Assembly (NCBI GenBank): GCA_900319645.1
Contig: ONPG01000003.1
Location: 62,001 to 126,000 of the forward strand
Reading direction: 5' to 3'
Length of the DNA: 64,000 nt
DNA from: an uncultured Bacteroidales bacterium
Lineage (GTDB): Bacteria > Bacteroidota > Bacteroidia > Bacteroidales > Paludibacteraceae
A program made the translations under genes and the position numbers. Below, piece by piece: positions 34,372 to 45,097 of this stretch. Position 1 is the stretch's first letter; each line of letters opens with the position of its first letter. The notes under the pieces are model-generated. The model worked only from the letters and a program-made list of their open reading frames with translations, was not told where the DNA came from and made no database searches.

Positions 34372-36073
34372 GGATGGCTCATTGATTGACCAAACGACCG
34401 TAGAGTATGGACAAATCCCTGCTCATGCTGAACCGACAAAACAAGCAACTGCCGAATATACCTACACATTCGCAGGTTGGACTCCGGCTGTAGTCACAGT
34501 TACTGGCGATGCAACCTATAAAGCGACCTTTAATGCTTCAAAGAATAGTTACACTATCACTTGGCAGAATGAAGATGGTTCGTTGATTGACCAAGCAACT
34601 GTAGAGTATGGAGTTGTTCCGACACATACAGATCCTATTAAACAGAATACTGCGGAATACACCTACACCTTTGCAGGTTGGACGCCGGCAGTAGTGGCTG
34701 TTACTGGTAATGCAACCTACAAAGCAACCTTCACTGCTACGAAGAATAGTTATACTATCACTTGGCAGAACGAAGATGGTTCGCTGATAGACCAGACTAT
34801 CGTAGAATATGGGGTTGTTCCGACACATGATGAACCGACAAAACAAGCAACTGCCGAATATACCTACACATTCGCAGGTTGGACTCCGGCTGTAGTCGCA
34901 GTTACTGGCGATGCAACCTATAAAGCGACCTTTACTGCTTCAAAGAATAGTTATACTATCACTTGGCAGGATGAAAACGGTTCGCTGATAGATCAGGCAA
35001 CTGTGGAGTATGGTCAAATCCCTGCTCATGCTGAACCGGCAAAACAAGCAACGGCTGAATACACCTATACATTTGCAGGCTGGACTCCGACTGTAGTGGC
35101 GGTTACTGGCAATGCAACCTACAGAGCTACTTTCACTGCTACTAAGAACAAATATCTCATTACCTTCCGTAATGACGATGGTACAGTTTTGAAGAGTGAA
35201 GAAGTGGAGTATGGTATGTTGCCTATCGCTCCTGCTACCCCGACAAAAGAATCAACAGCTCAGTATAATTACGAGTTTGCAGGCTGGACACCAAGTGTAA
35301 CGCTTGTGAGCCAAGCAGCAACCTATACGGCAACATACAATGCCTCTATAAGGGAATATTTAGTTACATTCTTAAACGATGACAACAGTATTATCAGCAT
35401 GCAATCCTGCAAGTATGGATCATATCCAACGATTCCTTCCACGCCGACAAAACAAGCAACGGCTGAATATACCTACACATTCGCTAGTTGGACCCCGGCT
35501 GTAGTAGCTGTTACTGGCGATGCGACCTATAAGGCTACCTTCACTGCCACGAAGAATAGTTATACTATCACATGGCAAAATGAGGATGGCTCGTTGATTG
35601 ACCAGACAACCGTAGAATACGGAGTTGTTCCTACTCATGCTGAACCGACAAAAGAAGCGACAGAAGAGTACACCTACACATTCACAGGATGGACACCGGC
35701 AGTAGTAGCAGTTACTGGCGATGCAACTTACAAAGCAACATTTAGCAGTGTGGTCAATGTATATACCATCTCTGTAAGTGCTGTTAATGGACAAGTCATT
35801 GGTGGAGGAGAGTACCAATATGGTGCTACTATTGACTTAACTGCTATCCCGAATGAAGGGTATGTATTTGACCAATGGTCAGATGGAGTTACAGATAATC
35901 CTCGCACAATTATCGTCACAGGCGATGCAGAATATACGGCACTGTTCACATCGACAGAAGGATTTGAGAATATCTACACTTCAGAACCCGTACAGAAGGT
36001 TATTATAGATCAAAAAGTCTACATCCTCCGCGGAGACAAGGTGTACAATGCGCAGGGCGCTTTGGTAAAGTGA
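34208..36073 (+). CDS. InlB-repeat surface protein, C-terminal segment
   Basis: The real coding part begins near 34353 (ITWQNEDGSLIDQ); the first 48 codons of the open frame overlap the previous segment out of frame. About eight repeats of 65-70 residues follow (YTITWQNEDGSLIDQ...YTYTFAGWTPAVVAVTGDATYKATF). Then come a different module (ISVSAVNGQVIGGGEYQYG) and a C-terminal tail (GFENIYTSEPVQKVIID...VYNAQGALVK) like that of the protein at 1-603. A type IX-like sorting tail is plausible. Without frame restoration the signal peptide and this tail would be on different polypeptides. Confidence 0.75.
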   Translation: MKIIWLSAARIISTARHLLLRQIRLSKILLNIPTRSTAGTMLSHKFKVRITWQNEDGSLIDQTTVEYGQIPAHAEPTKQATAEYTYTFAGWTPAVVTVTGDATYKATFNASKNSYTITWQNEDGSLIDQATVEYGVVPTHTDPIKQNTAEYTYTFAGWTPAVVAVTGNATYKATFTATKNSYTITWQNEDGSLIDQTIVEYGVVPTHDEPTKQATAEYTYTFAGWTPAVVAVTGDATYKATFTASKNSYTITWQDENGSLIDQATVEYGQIPAHAEPAKQATAEYTYTFAGWTPTVVAVTGNATYRATFTATKNKYLITFRNDDGTVLKSEEVEYGMLPIAPATPTKESTAQYNYEFAGWTPSVTLVSQAATYTATYNASIREYLVTFLNDDNSIISMQSCKYGSYPTIPSTPTKQATAEYTYTFASWTPAVVAVTGDATYKATFTATKNSYTITWQNEDGSLIDQTTVEYGVVPTHAEPTKEATEEYTYTFTGWTPAVVAVTGDATYKATFSSVVNVYTISVSAVNGQVIGGGEYQYGATIDLTAIPNEGYVFDQWSDGVTDNPRTIIVTGDAEYTALFTSTEGFENIYTSEPVQKVIIDQKVYILRGDKVYNAQGALVK

Positions 36074-36101
36074 CAAAGGGACTAAGTACAAAGAAAGAAC
36101 A

Positions 36102-36138
36102 CGGGCGGCTCAATGAATGAGTCGCCCGCTTGATTGTT
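36102..36138 (+). terminator. Terminator after the repeat protein
   Basis: CGGGCGGCTCA pairs with TGAGTCGCCCG (one G-T pair), loop ATGAA, followed by a short T-rich stretch. Confidence 0.7.
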
Positions 36139-36248
36139 TTAGTAGTAAATATACTTCAGATTTTTGACAAAATCGCGCAAAATATTAAATATACTTAAGA
36201 TTTCCGCAAAATAATTTGCATACAATATCGACAAAAAGACACAAAACA

Positions 36249-36280
36249 CTTGCATATGTGCATTTTTTTTTGTACCTTTG
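36249..36280 (+). promoter_or_regulatory. Promoter of the GH53 gene
   Basis: CTTG, 20 nt starting CATATGTGCA with nine T, TACCTTTG (36273-36280). Confidence 0.75.
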
Positions 36281-36312
36281 TACCCGATTTTCAAACAAAC
36301 AAATACAACTTT

Positions 36313-37410
36313 ATGAATACTAAACATTTCCTTTTGTGTATATTGGGCGCCATGTGCCTCACCGGATGTTATCACAAGCCTGCTACGCCGCGCGGTTCGT
36401 TCGCCAAAGGAGCGGATGTCAGTTGGCTGAGCGAGATGGAGCACGACTCCGTACGTTTCTATGACCCGGCCGGCAAAGAGGGCGATTGCCTGGATATCAT
36501 GCAGCAACTCGGCATGAACGCTGTGCGTCTGCGTGTCTGGGTCAACCACTCCACCGGCTGGAGCAACAAACCCGACGTGGTAGCGCAAGCAAAACGGGCT
36601 GCCAAGCAAGGGCTGCGCGTCATGATTGATATCCACTACTCGGATTTCTTTGCCGACCCGAGCCACCAGACGATTCCCGCCGCCTGGCAGAACTACAGCT
36701 ACGACCAACTCTGCGAAGCCGTACGCGAACACACGCTCGATGTGCTCTATGCCCTCAAAGAGGCAGGCGTCAAACCCGAATGGGTGCAGATCGGCAACGA
36801 GACACCCAAAGGTATGCTCTGGCCTGTCGGACGCGTCACTGATCTCAGCCTGCCGTCCGACACCTCGTCGCTCAACCATTGGGACGAGTACGCAGGCTTT
36901 ACCGCCGTCGGTTACAAAGCCGCCAAAGAGGCGTTCCCTGATATCACCGTCATCGTACATGTGGACAATGCGTATCTCTACCGCGACTGGTTTTGGAAGG
37001 CGATGGAGCAACACGGCGGCTTGTTCGACATGATCGGCCTCAGCCACTACCCGATGATGACCGCGTGGTCGGGTATCTCGTGGCAGGAAGCTAACCGGCG
37101 TGCGGAGGAGAACATCCGCGCTCTCATCGCCAATTTCCACCGCCCGGTCATGATTGCCGAGATAGGTATGATGAACTGGGGTATTAGCGAGTACGACTCC
37201 GTGGCAGCCGAATCCAACATCGTCATGACGGATTTCCTGACGCGTATTGCCGACATCGACTCATGCGCCGGTGTCTTCTACTGGGAACCGCAAGTCTATG
37301 GCGGTTGGCGTCCGGCAGAGTATATCCCTCTCGGCTGGGGCGGTTACGACATGGGCTCTTTCACGCCCCAGGGCCAACCCTCCCCTGCGCTCAGGACCTT
37401 GTTCCATTAA
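36313..37410 (+). CDS. Arabinogalactan endo-beta-1,4-galactanase, GH53, lipoprotein
   Basis: Cleaves beta-1,4-galactan side chains of pectin. 365 residues with a lipoprotein signal (MNTKHFLLCILGAMCLTGC). GH53 marks: FAKGADVSWL at the start of the barrel, NAVRLRVWVNH, the acid/base Glu in WVQIGNETPKGMLWP and the nucleophile Glu in PVMIAEIGMMNWG. The Met after the promoter starts the signal; an earlier Met lies in the promoter. It stands alone, without SusCD partners in the window. Confidence 0.93.
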   Translation: MNTKHFLLCILGAMCLTGCYHKPATPRGSFAKGADVSWLSEMEHDSVRFYDPAGKEGDCLDIMQQLGMNAVRLRVWVNHSTGWSNKPDVVAQAKRAAKQGLRVMIDIHYSDFFADPSHQTIPAAWQNYSYDQLCEAVREHTLDVLYALKEAGVKPEWVQIGNETPKGMLWPVGRVTDLSLPSDTSSLNHWDEYAGFTAVGYKAAKEAFPDITVIVHVDNAYLYRDWFWKAMEQHGGLFDMIGLSHYPMMTAWSGISWQEANRRAEENIRALIANFHRPVMIAEIGMMNWGISEYDSVAAESNIVMTDFLTRIADIDSCAGVFYWEPQVYGGWRPAEYIPLGWGGYDMGSFTPQGQPSPALRTLFH

Positions 37411-37423
37411 GGCGAAGTATCCC

Positions 37424-37456
37424 CAATTATCAATTATCAATTGTCAATTGTCAACT
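37424..37456. repeat. Heptamer array (CAATTAT / CAATTGT)
   Basis: CAATTAT, CAATTAT, CAATTGT, CAATTGT and CAACTCC end four bases before the menA start codon. Confidence 0.9.
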
Positions 37457-37459
37457 CCC

Positions 37460-38341
<882 letters not shown>

Positions 38342-38368
38342 CAGATTGCTATAAAAATGCACAAGATT

Positions 38369-38400
38369 CTTGCATATTCCAAAAAAAAGTTGTACCTTTG
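38369..38400 (+). promoter_or_regulatory. Promoter of the porQ-like gene
   Basis: CTTG-like box, 20 nt starting CATATTCC with an A tract, TACCTTTG (38393-38400). The ATG follows after 10 nt. Confidence 0.7.
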
Positions 38401-38410
38401 CACGCTGAAT

Positions 38411-39508
38411 ATGCGCAAGAGTATTATTTTCATAGTTCTGATAGCTTGGCTGAGCCTCGGTTCGGCTACGGCACAGGTGTCCTCCGCGGGGCGCTCCGTA
38501 TTCTCTTTCATGAGCCTGCCTACCTCCTCGCGTATCAATGCGCTGGGTGGTAGCAATGTCAGCCTCAGCGATGCAGACATCTCAATGGGTATGTGCAACC
38601 CGGCGCTCCTCCACAACGAGACGCACATGGTGTTGCAGCTCAACTATAGTTATTACCTGCCGGGAACCATGTTCGGCTCCGCACTCTACGGCCATAATTT
38701 CCGCGACATCCAATCGCTTAGGCAGGATGGCGCACCCGAGCGACCCAACTACTTCGCCGTCGGGGTCCACTATCTGGATTACGGCACAATGAAGTACGCC
38801 GACGAATACGGCAACATCACCGGAGGCAAGTTCGGCGCACGCGATATCCTCATTGACGTCATGTATGCGCGTCAACTCCATCCCTGCTGGAAAGTGGGAG
38901 TGACCCTCAAACCCGTCTATTCGATCTACGAGTCCTACTCGTCTTTCGCTATCGGTGCCGACGTCGGAGCACATTTCCAGACGCCCGACTCCACCTTCCA
39001 GATGGGGCTTGTGCTGGCGAACATCGGTTGGCAACTCAAGGGATTCTACTCCGCCGAAGGCGGTTCCAACCACGAGATGCTGCCCCTTAACCTCCAGCTC
39101 GGTCTCACCTATCGCGTCAAACATGCGCCCTTGCGCTTCCACGTCCAGTTCCACAACCTGCAGACCTGGAACCTGCGCTACGAATGGACCAGCCTCGACA
39201 AAGACCCCGTCAAGGGCGAGATCATCTCACACGACGTGCCCTGGTACGACATGCTCTTCCGCCACACTATCTTCAGTCTGGAGCTGGTACCCAAGAGCGA
39301 ACGCTTCTACCTCGCTATCAGCTACAACCACCGCCGGCGTGCCGAACTCAACCTCACCGACCAACGATCCATCGCAGGATTCGCTTTCGGGGCCGGAGTA
39401 CGTATCAAACAGGCACGGATAGGATTTGCGCTGAGCCAGCTCACCAAATCCAATTTCTCCTACCAGGTCGGTTTGACGCTGGACATCAACTCGCTGATGA
39501 AACAGTAA
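38411..39508 (+). CDS. PorQ-like type IX secretion outer membrane protein
   Basis: 365 residues, signal peptide ending LGSATAQ. It has the PorQ/PorV-like start (SVFSFMSLPTSSRINALGGSNVSLSDADISMGMCNPALL) and a beta-barrel body ending in LTLDINSL. PorQ binds the type IX secretion machinery that attaches surface proteins. The start is the Met 10 nt after the -7 box, so the leader is only a few bases. First of a run porQ-cmk-ispH-pfkA with short spacers. Confidence 0.8.
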   Translation: MRKSIIFIVLIAWLSLGSATAQVSSAGRSVFSFMSLPTSSRINALGGSNVSLSDADISMGMCNPALLHNETHMVLQLNYSYYLPGTMFGSALYGHNFRDIQSLRQDGAPERPNYFAVGVHYLDYGTMKYADEYGNITGGKFGARDILIDVMYARQLHPCWKVGVTLKPVYSIYESYSSFAIGADVGAHFQTPDSTFQMGLVLANIGWQLKGFYSAEGGSNHEMLPLNLQLGLTYRVKHAPLRFHVQFHNLQTWNLRYEWTSLDKDPVKGEIISHDVPWYDMLFRHTIFSLELVPKSERFYLAISYNHRRRAELNLTDQRSIAGFAFGAGVRIKQARIGFALSQLTKSNFSYQVGLTLDINSLMKQ

Positions 39509-39519
39509 TAAACGAACAA

Positions 39520-40242
39520 ATGGTAAATAACCAAATGGTAAATAAACTGACTGTTGCCATAGACGGCTACTCCTCTTGCGGCAAATCCACTATCGCCAAA
39601 GCGCTTGCCAAGCACGCCCGTTCCACCTACGTGGACACCGGTGCCATGTACCGTGCTATCGGTCTTTACACCCTTCGTCACCAACTCACCGAACCGGCGG
39701 ACATCATCGCAGCCCTGCCGAACATACAGATCGGATTTGTTCAGGTCTCCGTGCCTTCGGCGGATGGTGAACCGGCTACTTCCGCACAGCACGTCACCCT
39801 CAACGGCGAAGATGTCGAAGCGTTTATCCGTACGCTGGAGGTCGGCAACCGCGCAAGCGAAATTTCCCAGATCCGCGAAGTGCGCGCTTTCCTCGTGGCT
39901 CAGCAACAGCTCATGGGCGAACACGGAGTCGTCATGGACGGACGCGATATAGGCACCGTCGTCTTTCCCAACGCTCCGCTCAAACTCTTCCTTACCGCCC
40001 GGCCGGAGATTCGCGCCCAACGCCGATTCGACGAACTGATCGCCAAAGGCGAGCACCCCGTGTTCGAAGATGTGCTCGCGGATGTCAACGACCGTGACTA
40101 CCGTGACACGCACCGTGCCGAGTCGCCCCTCCGCCAGGCGGAAGATGCCATCGTCGTGGACAACAGCGACCTCACGCCCGACCAGCAGATGCGCATTATC
40201 ATCGACCTCTACGACCGGAAACTCGCAAGTCTCAAACAATAA
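39520..40242 (+). CDS. cmk: Cytidylate kinase
   Basis: Phosphorylates CMP and dCMP. 240 residues: P-loop DGYSSCGKSTIAKALAK, TGAMYRAIGLY, VVMDGRDIGTVVFP and the Asp-rich lid RDYRDTHRAESPL. Two in-frame ATGs occur in a 15-nt repeat (AAATGGTAAATAA, twice); the first is given, the second at 39535 fits the family start better. It begins 11 nt after the porQ-like stop. Confidence 0.95.
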   Translation: MVNNQMVNKLTVAIDGYSSCGKSTIAKALAKHARSTYVDTGAMYRAIGLYTLRHQLTEPADIIAALPNIQIGFVQVSVPSADGEPATSAQHVTLNGEDVEAFIRTLEVGNRASEISQIREVRAFLVAQQQLMGEHGVVMDGRDIGTVVFPNAPLKLFLTARPEIRAQRRFDELIAKGEHPVFEDVLADVNDRDYRDTHRAESPLRQAEDAIVVDNSDLTPDQQMRIIIDLYDRKLASLKQ

Positions 40243-40252
40243 TTGTCAATTA

Positions 40253-41155
40253 ATGACCGTTACCATCGATACGAATAGTGGTTTCTGCTTTGGCGTCACG
40301 CGCGCCATCAACGCAGCCGAACAGGAGCTCCGCCAAGGAGCTCTTTGTTGCTTGGGCGACATCGTCCACAACGGTCAGGAGGTGGCACGATTGGAACAAC
40401 TCGGACTGCAGACCATCGACAACGACGACCTCCGCTCTCTCCCGCCGCACACACGCGTCCTCTTCCGCGCACACGGCGAACCGCCTTCCACCTATTGGAT
40501 TGCTAACCAGCGAGGTATAACCGTCATCGATGCCACCTGCCCTGTGGTCAAGAAACTGCAGGACCGCATCCGTTCCTGCTACGAGGCACACAAAAACGAC
40601 TCGCCCCTCCCGCCGCAGATAGTTATCTACGGCAAACCCGGACACGCTGAGGTCATCGGCCTGCAGGGACAGACCAACAACACCGCGGTCGTCATCGAGT
40701 CGGCAGACCAACTCAGCCGCCTCGATTTCAACCGACCCATCTATCTCTTCTCCCAAACCACCAAATCCGTCGAGGGGTTCCGGTCCCTGGTGGAGGCGAT
40801 TCAATCAGCTATCACCAATCACCAATCACCAATTGCTCTGGAAGCGCACGACACTATCTGTCGCAATGTAGCCAACCGCGTGGCGCTCCTTCAGGATTTC
40901 GCACGTGCCAACGACATCGTCATCTTCGTCGGGGGCAGCAAGTCCTCTAACGCGCGCGTACTATATAATAATTGTCTGGAGGCGAACCAAAACACGGTCT
41001 TTGTCTCCTCGCCCGACGAACTGGAAGACAAGCTTTCTGACCACCTCCACCTGCTCCAGACCAATCCCGACCTCCGCGTCGGCATCTGCGGCGCCACTTC
41101 CACTCCCCAGTGGCTCATGGAGAAAGTGAAGGAGAAGATAACAACATTCATTTAG
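40253..41155 (+). CDS. ispH: 4-hydroxy-3-methylbut-2-enyl diphosphate reductase
   Basis: Last step of the non-mevalonate isoprenoid pathway. 300 residues. The three cluster cysteines are in SGFCFGVTRAI, VIDATCPVVKK and VGICGATSTP. The substrate-site motifs are RAHGEPP (HG), YGKPGHAE and GGSKSSNA. A short stretch (ITNHQSPI) before the DTIC motif is written by CAATCAC heptamers and is likely an insertion. It starts 10 nt after cmk. Confidence 0.95.
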   Translation: MTVTIDTNSGFCFGVTRAINAAEQELRQGALCCLGDIVHNGQEVARLEQLGLQTIDNDDLRSLPPHTRVLFRAHGEPPSTYWIANQRGITVIDATCPVVKKLQDRIRSCYEAHKNDSPLPPQIVIYGKPGHAEVIGLQGQTNNTAVVIESADQLSRLDFNRPIYLFSQTTKSVEGFRSLVEAIQSAITNHQSPIALEAHDTICRNVANRVALLQDFARANDIVIFVGGSKSSNARVLYNNCLEANQNTVFVSSPDELEDKLSDHLHLLQTNPDLRVGICGATSTPQWLMEKVKEKITTFI

Positions 41156-41183
41156 TTCATAACTTCAAATACTATAAACTACT

Positions 41184-42167
41184 GTGGAATACAAAATCAA
41201 CACGATCGGTGTCCTCACTTCCGGAGGCGATGCCCCGGGAATGAATGCGGCAGTGCGCGCCGTCACACGTGCCGCTATCTGCAATCACATCCGCGTCAAG
41301 GCTATCTTCCGCGGATACAAAGGTCTTATTGACGGCGAAGTCAAAGAATTTTCCTCACAGGATGTCTCCGGTATTATCCAGCGTGGCGGTACTATCATCA
41401 AATCCGCACGATGCCCGGAGTTCCAGACGCCTGAGGGACGTCAGCTGGCGTACCAAACGCTCCAACGCGAACAGATCGACGCACTCATCGTCATCGGCGG
41501 GGACGGCACGTTCACCGGAGCACGACTCTTCGCACAGGAGTTCAACGTACCCGTTATCGGCATTCCGGCTACCATCGACAACGACCTCTGGGGAACAGAT
41601 GCCACCATCGGCTACGACACCTCACTCGGAACGATCATGGAGTGTATTGACAAACTCCGCGACACCGCCACCTCACACGAACGCGTTTTCCTCGTCGAAG
41701 TCATGGGACGCGATGCCGGATTCCTCACACTCAACGCGGCTATTGCCGGTGGATGCGAAGCAGCCATCATCCCCGAACGTGCCTCGGTCAAAGAGCAGAT
41801 CGAAGATGCGATCGGTAACGGCAGACGCAAATCCAAGAACTCAGCGATTGTGCTTGTTCAGGAGCACGCCATCGAAGGCGGAGCCAACGCGGTAGCGAAG
41901 ATGATCGAACAGGAGCACCCTGAGTACTCCACACGCGTCACCATCCTCGGACACCTCCAGCGCGGTGGTACACCCACGGCTTCCGACCGTATCCTCGCTT
42001 CGCGAATGGGCGTAGCCGCTGTCCAGGCGCTCCTCGACGAGCAGCGTAACGTCATGGTCGGCGTCCAGAACGAAGAGATCATCCTCGTTCCACTCACCAA
42101 AGCCATCCACCAGAAGAAAGACGTCAAGGAGGACAAATGGCAAGCCATGCTCACCCTGAGCATTTAA
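41184..42167 (+). CDS. pfkA: ATP-dependent 6-phosphofructokinase
   Basis: 327 residues from a GTG. Motifs: [26 protein letters not shown] (Gly after GGD, as in ATP-using enzymes), [19 protein letters not shown] with the catalytic Asp, VMGRDAGFL and [15 protein letters not shown]. The Gly and the lack of the PKTIDND lysine point to ATP rather than pyrophosphate. Last gene of the porQ-cmk-ispH-pfkA run. Confidence 0.95.
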   Translation: MEYKINTIGVLTSGGDAPGMNAAVRAVTRAAICNHIRVKAIFRGYKGLIDGEVKEFSSQDVSGIIQRGGTIIKSARCPEFQTPEGRQLAYQTLQREQIDALIVIGGDGTFTGARLFAQEFNVPVIGIPATIDNDLWGTDATIGYDTSLGTIMECIDKLRDTATSHERVFLVEVMGRDAGFLTLNAAIAGGCEAAIIPERASVKEQIEDAIGNGRRKSKNSAIVLVQEHAIEGGANAVAKMIEQEHPEYSTRVTILGHLQRGGTPTASDRILASRMGVAAVQALLDEQRNVMVGVQNEEIILVPLTKAIHQKKDVKEDKWQAMLTLSI

Positions 42168-42243
42168 GGAAACTGAAAACGGAAAACGGAAAGGTCGTCA
42201 TCTCAACGATACGTTAGTACGCATTTCGTTAAGCGGACATAAG

Positions 42244-42273
42244 AAAACCGGCGAGCACCTGCTCGTCGGTTTT
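42244..42273. terminator. Bidirectional terminator between pfkA and malQ
   Basis: AAAACCGGCGAGC pairs with GCTCGTCGGTTTT (one G-T pair), loop ACCT, with A and T runs on the two sides. It serves both convergent genes. Confidence 0.8.
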
Positions 42274-42331
42274 CCATTGTCCATTGTCCATTGTCCATCG
42301 TCCATCGTCCATCGTCCATTGTCCATCGTCC
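42274..42331. repeat. Heptamer array (CCATTGT / CCATCGT)
   Basis: Seven or eight units of CCATTGT and CCATCGT abut the malQ stop; close copy of 12908-12960. Confidence 0.9.
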
Positions 42332-42332
42332 T

Positions 42333-44951
42333 TTACCTCACGCTGGTCAGTTTCTTGATCTTGGCGTTCAGTTGCTCACATTTCATCAGCTCTTCCAGGC
42401 TGATGTGCATGCGGTAGTTCCATATCTGGCGCGGGTTGGACGGCACGTTGATGCGCTCGGCGTGTTGGTCAGGGTTGCGGACCTCGCCGTCGATGGCAAG
42501 CCAATCCTGAAGCGGCAGAATAGTCCACATCGCAGGGCTGTACATGTGCTGGTTGATGATGAACTCGGCTATCTCCGGTGTCATCTCCTGCGGAGCCTCG
42601 CCCCAACGGCCCATCTGCTCGTTGTAGAACTGCTGTGTCACGTTCCGGTCTTCCTCCCACCATGCGCGCAGCGGGTTCATGTCGTGCGTGCCGGTCGTGC
42701 ACACACTCTGATAAGGAGCGTCGGCAGGATGAGCGAACTTAACCGTCGGATCTTTCGGCATACGCTGGATCTCCAGGCTCAGGATCTGCAACTCGTGCAT
42801 CACATCCGGCACGCAGGCGGGTACCATGCCTAAATCCTCGCCGCAGCACAACATATGCGTGGCGCCGATCAGAGTCGGCAACTTACGCATCGCCGATTCA
42901 CGCCAGAACTGCGTATGACGGCGGTAGAAATAGTCGTTATAAATGCGCATCAACACCTCTTTCTGGTCGCTGTACAACTCGTTGAACGAGTGGCTCTGAT
43001 AGATCGAGATACGCGGATGCAGCCATCCCGGCTTGCGCTGGTCTTCCACCATCAGCACTTCGCAATGCAGATAGATCAACCCCTCGCAGATATTCTTCGC
43101 CGCTTCTTTGCTCAATCCGCTGGCTTTCAACTGTTTCGGATCACTCATCAGACGGTCATACCACTCCTGAACCTTCACCTGCGTGTCAAACTCAGGACGG
43201 AACCAATACACATAGTTGTCACGCGTCTGGAGCGCATTTTTCTTCGCCCACTCGGCGTCGTAACCTAACACGTCACCCAGGAAATTCGAGCGGATATACG
43301 GTTTCGTCATGCGGTCCCAATCCAGACAGATGCCTTGTGCGCACAGGTCGTCATAGCTATACGGCAATGCCGGTACGAAATGACCGCACAATCCCCACAC
43401 GTCCGTCTTGCGCATCTGCCATATACGGAAGAAGCCGAGGATGTGATCCACGCGGTAAGCATCGAAATAGTCCTGCATCTTGCGGAAACGCTTCTGCCAC
43501 CAGCCGAAGTTGTCCTCCGACATCTTGTCCCAGTTGTACGTCGGGAAACCCCAGTTCTGACCGCTTATCGAGAAATCATCGGGCGGAGCACCCGCACTCG
43601 CGTCCAGGTTGAACAGCTCCGGATAAACAGCCGCGTCCACGCTGTCCGGACTGATGCCGATAGGTATATCGCCCTTCATCGCCACGCCGATACTGTGCGC
43701 ATAAGCCACCGCGTCTGCCAACTGCTTGTCCGCGTGGAACTGCAGGAAATAGTAATACTCCTTCGGCTCTTTGTCACGCTTGCTCAGAAACTCCGCATAT
43801 GGCTCCAGCCATTCGCGGTTTTTCTCAAAGAATGCCTTGTACTCCTCGCTACTGAAAAGCGCATCCTTGTCCTGCTTGAACAGTACTTTGAAGAACGCCG
43901 TTTTAGCGTCGTAAACGCACTGATAATCAGCGATTGACTTGGCGTTCAGCTCCGCCTTCTGAGCATCGTATTTCTTTTTTCGAGCGGGTGTCAGACGACC
44001 CATTTTCTCGATGTTGATGTATATCGGATGCAGCGCAAACACGCTCACGGCGTTGTACGGATAGCTGTCCAGGTCGTTGTGACGCAAGGTCGTGTCGTTG
44101 ATCGGAAGCGTCTGAATCATCTTCTGACCCGTCGCCACCGCCCAGTCTGCCATCTTCTTCAGATCCTGGAACTCACCTATTCCGAAACTCTCCTCCGTAC
44201 GGAGCGAGAACACAGGAACGGCCACGCCCGCACCTTTCCATCTCGGCTGGGTGCGACGGAAATAACGGTCGTTCTGGCTGATCACAACATCTTTCTCTAT
44301 GCCCCAGATCTGGCGGTTCTCTCCCCATTCGATATCCACCTGCGCACCCGTCTTCAGGTCATAAACGATATACTTGTATTCGATAATCTGCGAACCGTCC
44401 ACAGGAATCTCGGCTCTCCAAACCGGAAACTCCTTGTCGCTCATAATCAGTTTGTTATCCGCATTCCAGTCGCCTAACTCCGGGCAGTTGCCGATGATAG
44501 CCACACCCTGAGTTGGCAGTATCTGCGGCAGGTCGATCGAGAACAGCACATTGCTCTTCTTGCCCGAATCGCAAATCGGTTGTTCTATACATCCTTTCCG
44601 TTGGAAAAGCGATTTCAGGAAAGCCGTCGTATAGAAACTGTCTTCATACGTACTCGCCTGCCAGGAGTCCCGAACGACCATCTTGGCAAACTGCAGGTCT
44701 TTCAGCGGCAAACATCTCGGCTCACCGGCCTCATAGATGTAACGACCGTCCTGCAAACGGATAGCGTACTTGTAATGCAGACAGCACGCGAAATCGCTCA
44801 CTGGAGCATTCACTTGCCAGAAATCCGTTCCCTGACAAGTCAGTACCAGAGGCTCTTTCTCTGTCCATCCCAAAATCGACTCTTGTGTCTCAATCACACA
44901 AAGCGTCTGCCCGTACTCGGCACGATAGTGAATCTGAAATTGAATGTTCAT
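42333..44951 (-). CDS. malQ: 4-alpha-glucanotransferase with N-terminal starch-binding domains
   Basis: Rearranges maltodextrins. 872 residues from the Met of MNIQFQIHYRAEYG; the longer frame adds repeat-encoded residues. Two CBM20-like domains lie at about 1-120 and 135-245 (GNCPELGDWNADNKLIMSD; EYKYIVYD). The GH77 catalytic domain begins near 260 (VPVFSLRTEESFGIGEFQDL) with YRVDHILGFFRIW (nucleophile Asp), MVEDQRK/ CCGEDLGMVPACV (acid/base region) and TGTHDMNPLRAWWEE. Same layout as the plant DPE2-like enzymes of Bacteroides. Confidence 0.95.
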   Translation of the reverse strand: MNIQFQIHYRAEYGQTLCVIETQESILGWTEKEPLVLTCQGTDFWQVNAPVSDFACCLHYKYAIRLQDGRYIYEAGEPRCLPLKDLQFAKMVVRDSWQASTYEDSFYTTAFLKSLFQRKGCIEQPICDSGKKSNVLFSIDLPQILPTQGVAIIGNCPELGDWNADNKLIMSDKEFPVWRAEIPVDGSQIIEYKYIVYDLKTGAQVDIEWGENRQIWGIEKDVVISQNDRYFRRTQPRWKGAGVAVPVFSLRTEESFGIGEFQDLKKMADWAVATGQKMIQTLPINDTTLRHNDLDSYPYNAVSVFALHPIYINIEKMGRLTPARKKKYDAQKAELNAKSIADYQCVYDAKTAFFKVLFKQDKDALFSSEEYKAFFEKNREWLEPYAEFLSKRDKEPKEYYYFLQFHADKQLADAVAYAHSIGVAMKGDIPIGISPDSVDAAVYPELFNLDASAGAPPDDFSISGQNWGFPTYNWDKMSEDNFGWWQKRFRKMQDYFDAYRVDHILGFFRIWQMRKTDVWGLCGHFVPALPYSYDDLCAQGICLDWDRMTKPYIRSNFLGDVLGYDAEWAKKNALQTRDNYVYWFRPEFDTQVKVQEWYDRLMSDPKQLKASGLSKEAAKNICEGLIYLHCEVLMVEDQRKPGWLHPRISIYQSHSFNELYSDQKEVLMRIYNDYFYRRHTQFWRESAMRKLPTLIGATHMLCCGEDLGMVPACVPDVMHELQILSLEIQRMPKDPTVKFAHPADAPYQSVCTTGTHDMNPLRAWWEEDRNVTQQFYNEQMGRWGEAPQEMTPEIAEFIINQHMYSPAMWTILPLQDWLAIDGEVRNPDQHAERINVPSNPRQIWNYRMHISLEELMKCEQLNAKIKKLTSVR

Positions 44952-44971
44952 GGTATAAATGTTTTGTTTTT

Positions 44972-45055
44972 GATGATTCTCAAACTGCGTTTCGATAATT
45001 TTCAAACTATGTTTCGATAATTCTCAAACTATGTTTCGATAATTCTCAAATTGCC
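44972..45055. repeat. 22-nt direct repeats in the malQ leader
   Basis: Almost four units of a 22-nt sequence (GATAATTCTCAAAC then TATGTTTC) lie between the malQ start and its promoter. Confidence 0.9.
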
Positions 45056-45097
45056 CAAATCCCCTATCGGTTTTTCTTTGTTCCGCGACCCCTAAAA

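Noticed and set aside
44972-45055. CRISPR-like 22-nt repeats
   Set aside because: Units are contiguous without spacers, so this is a plain tandem repeat.
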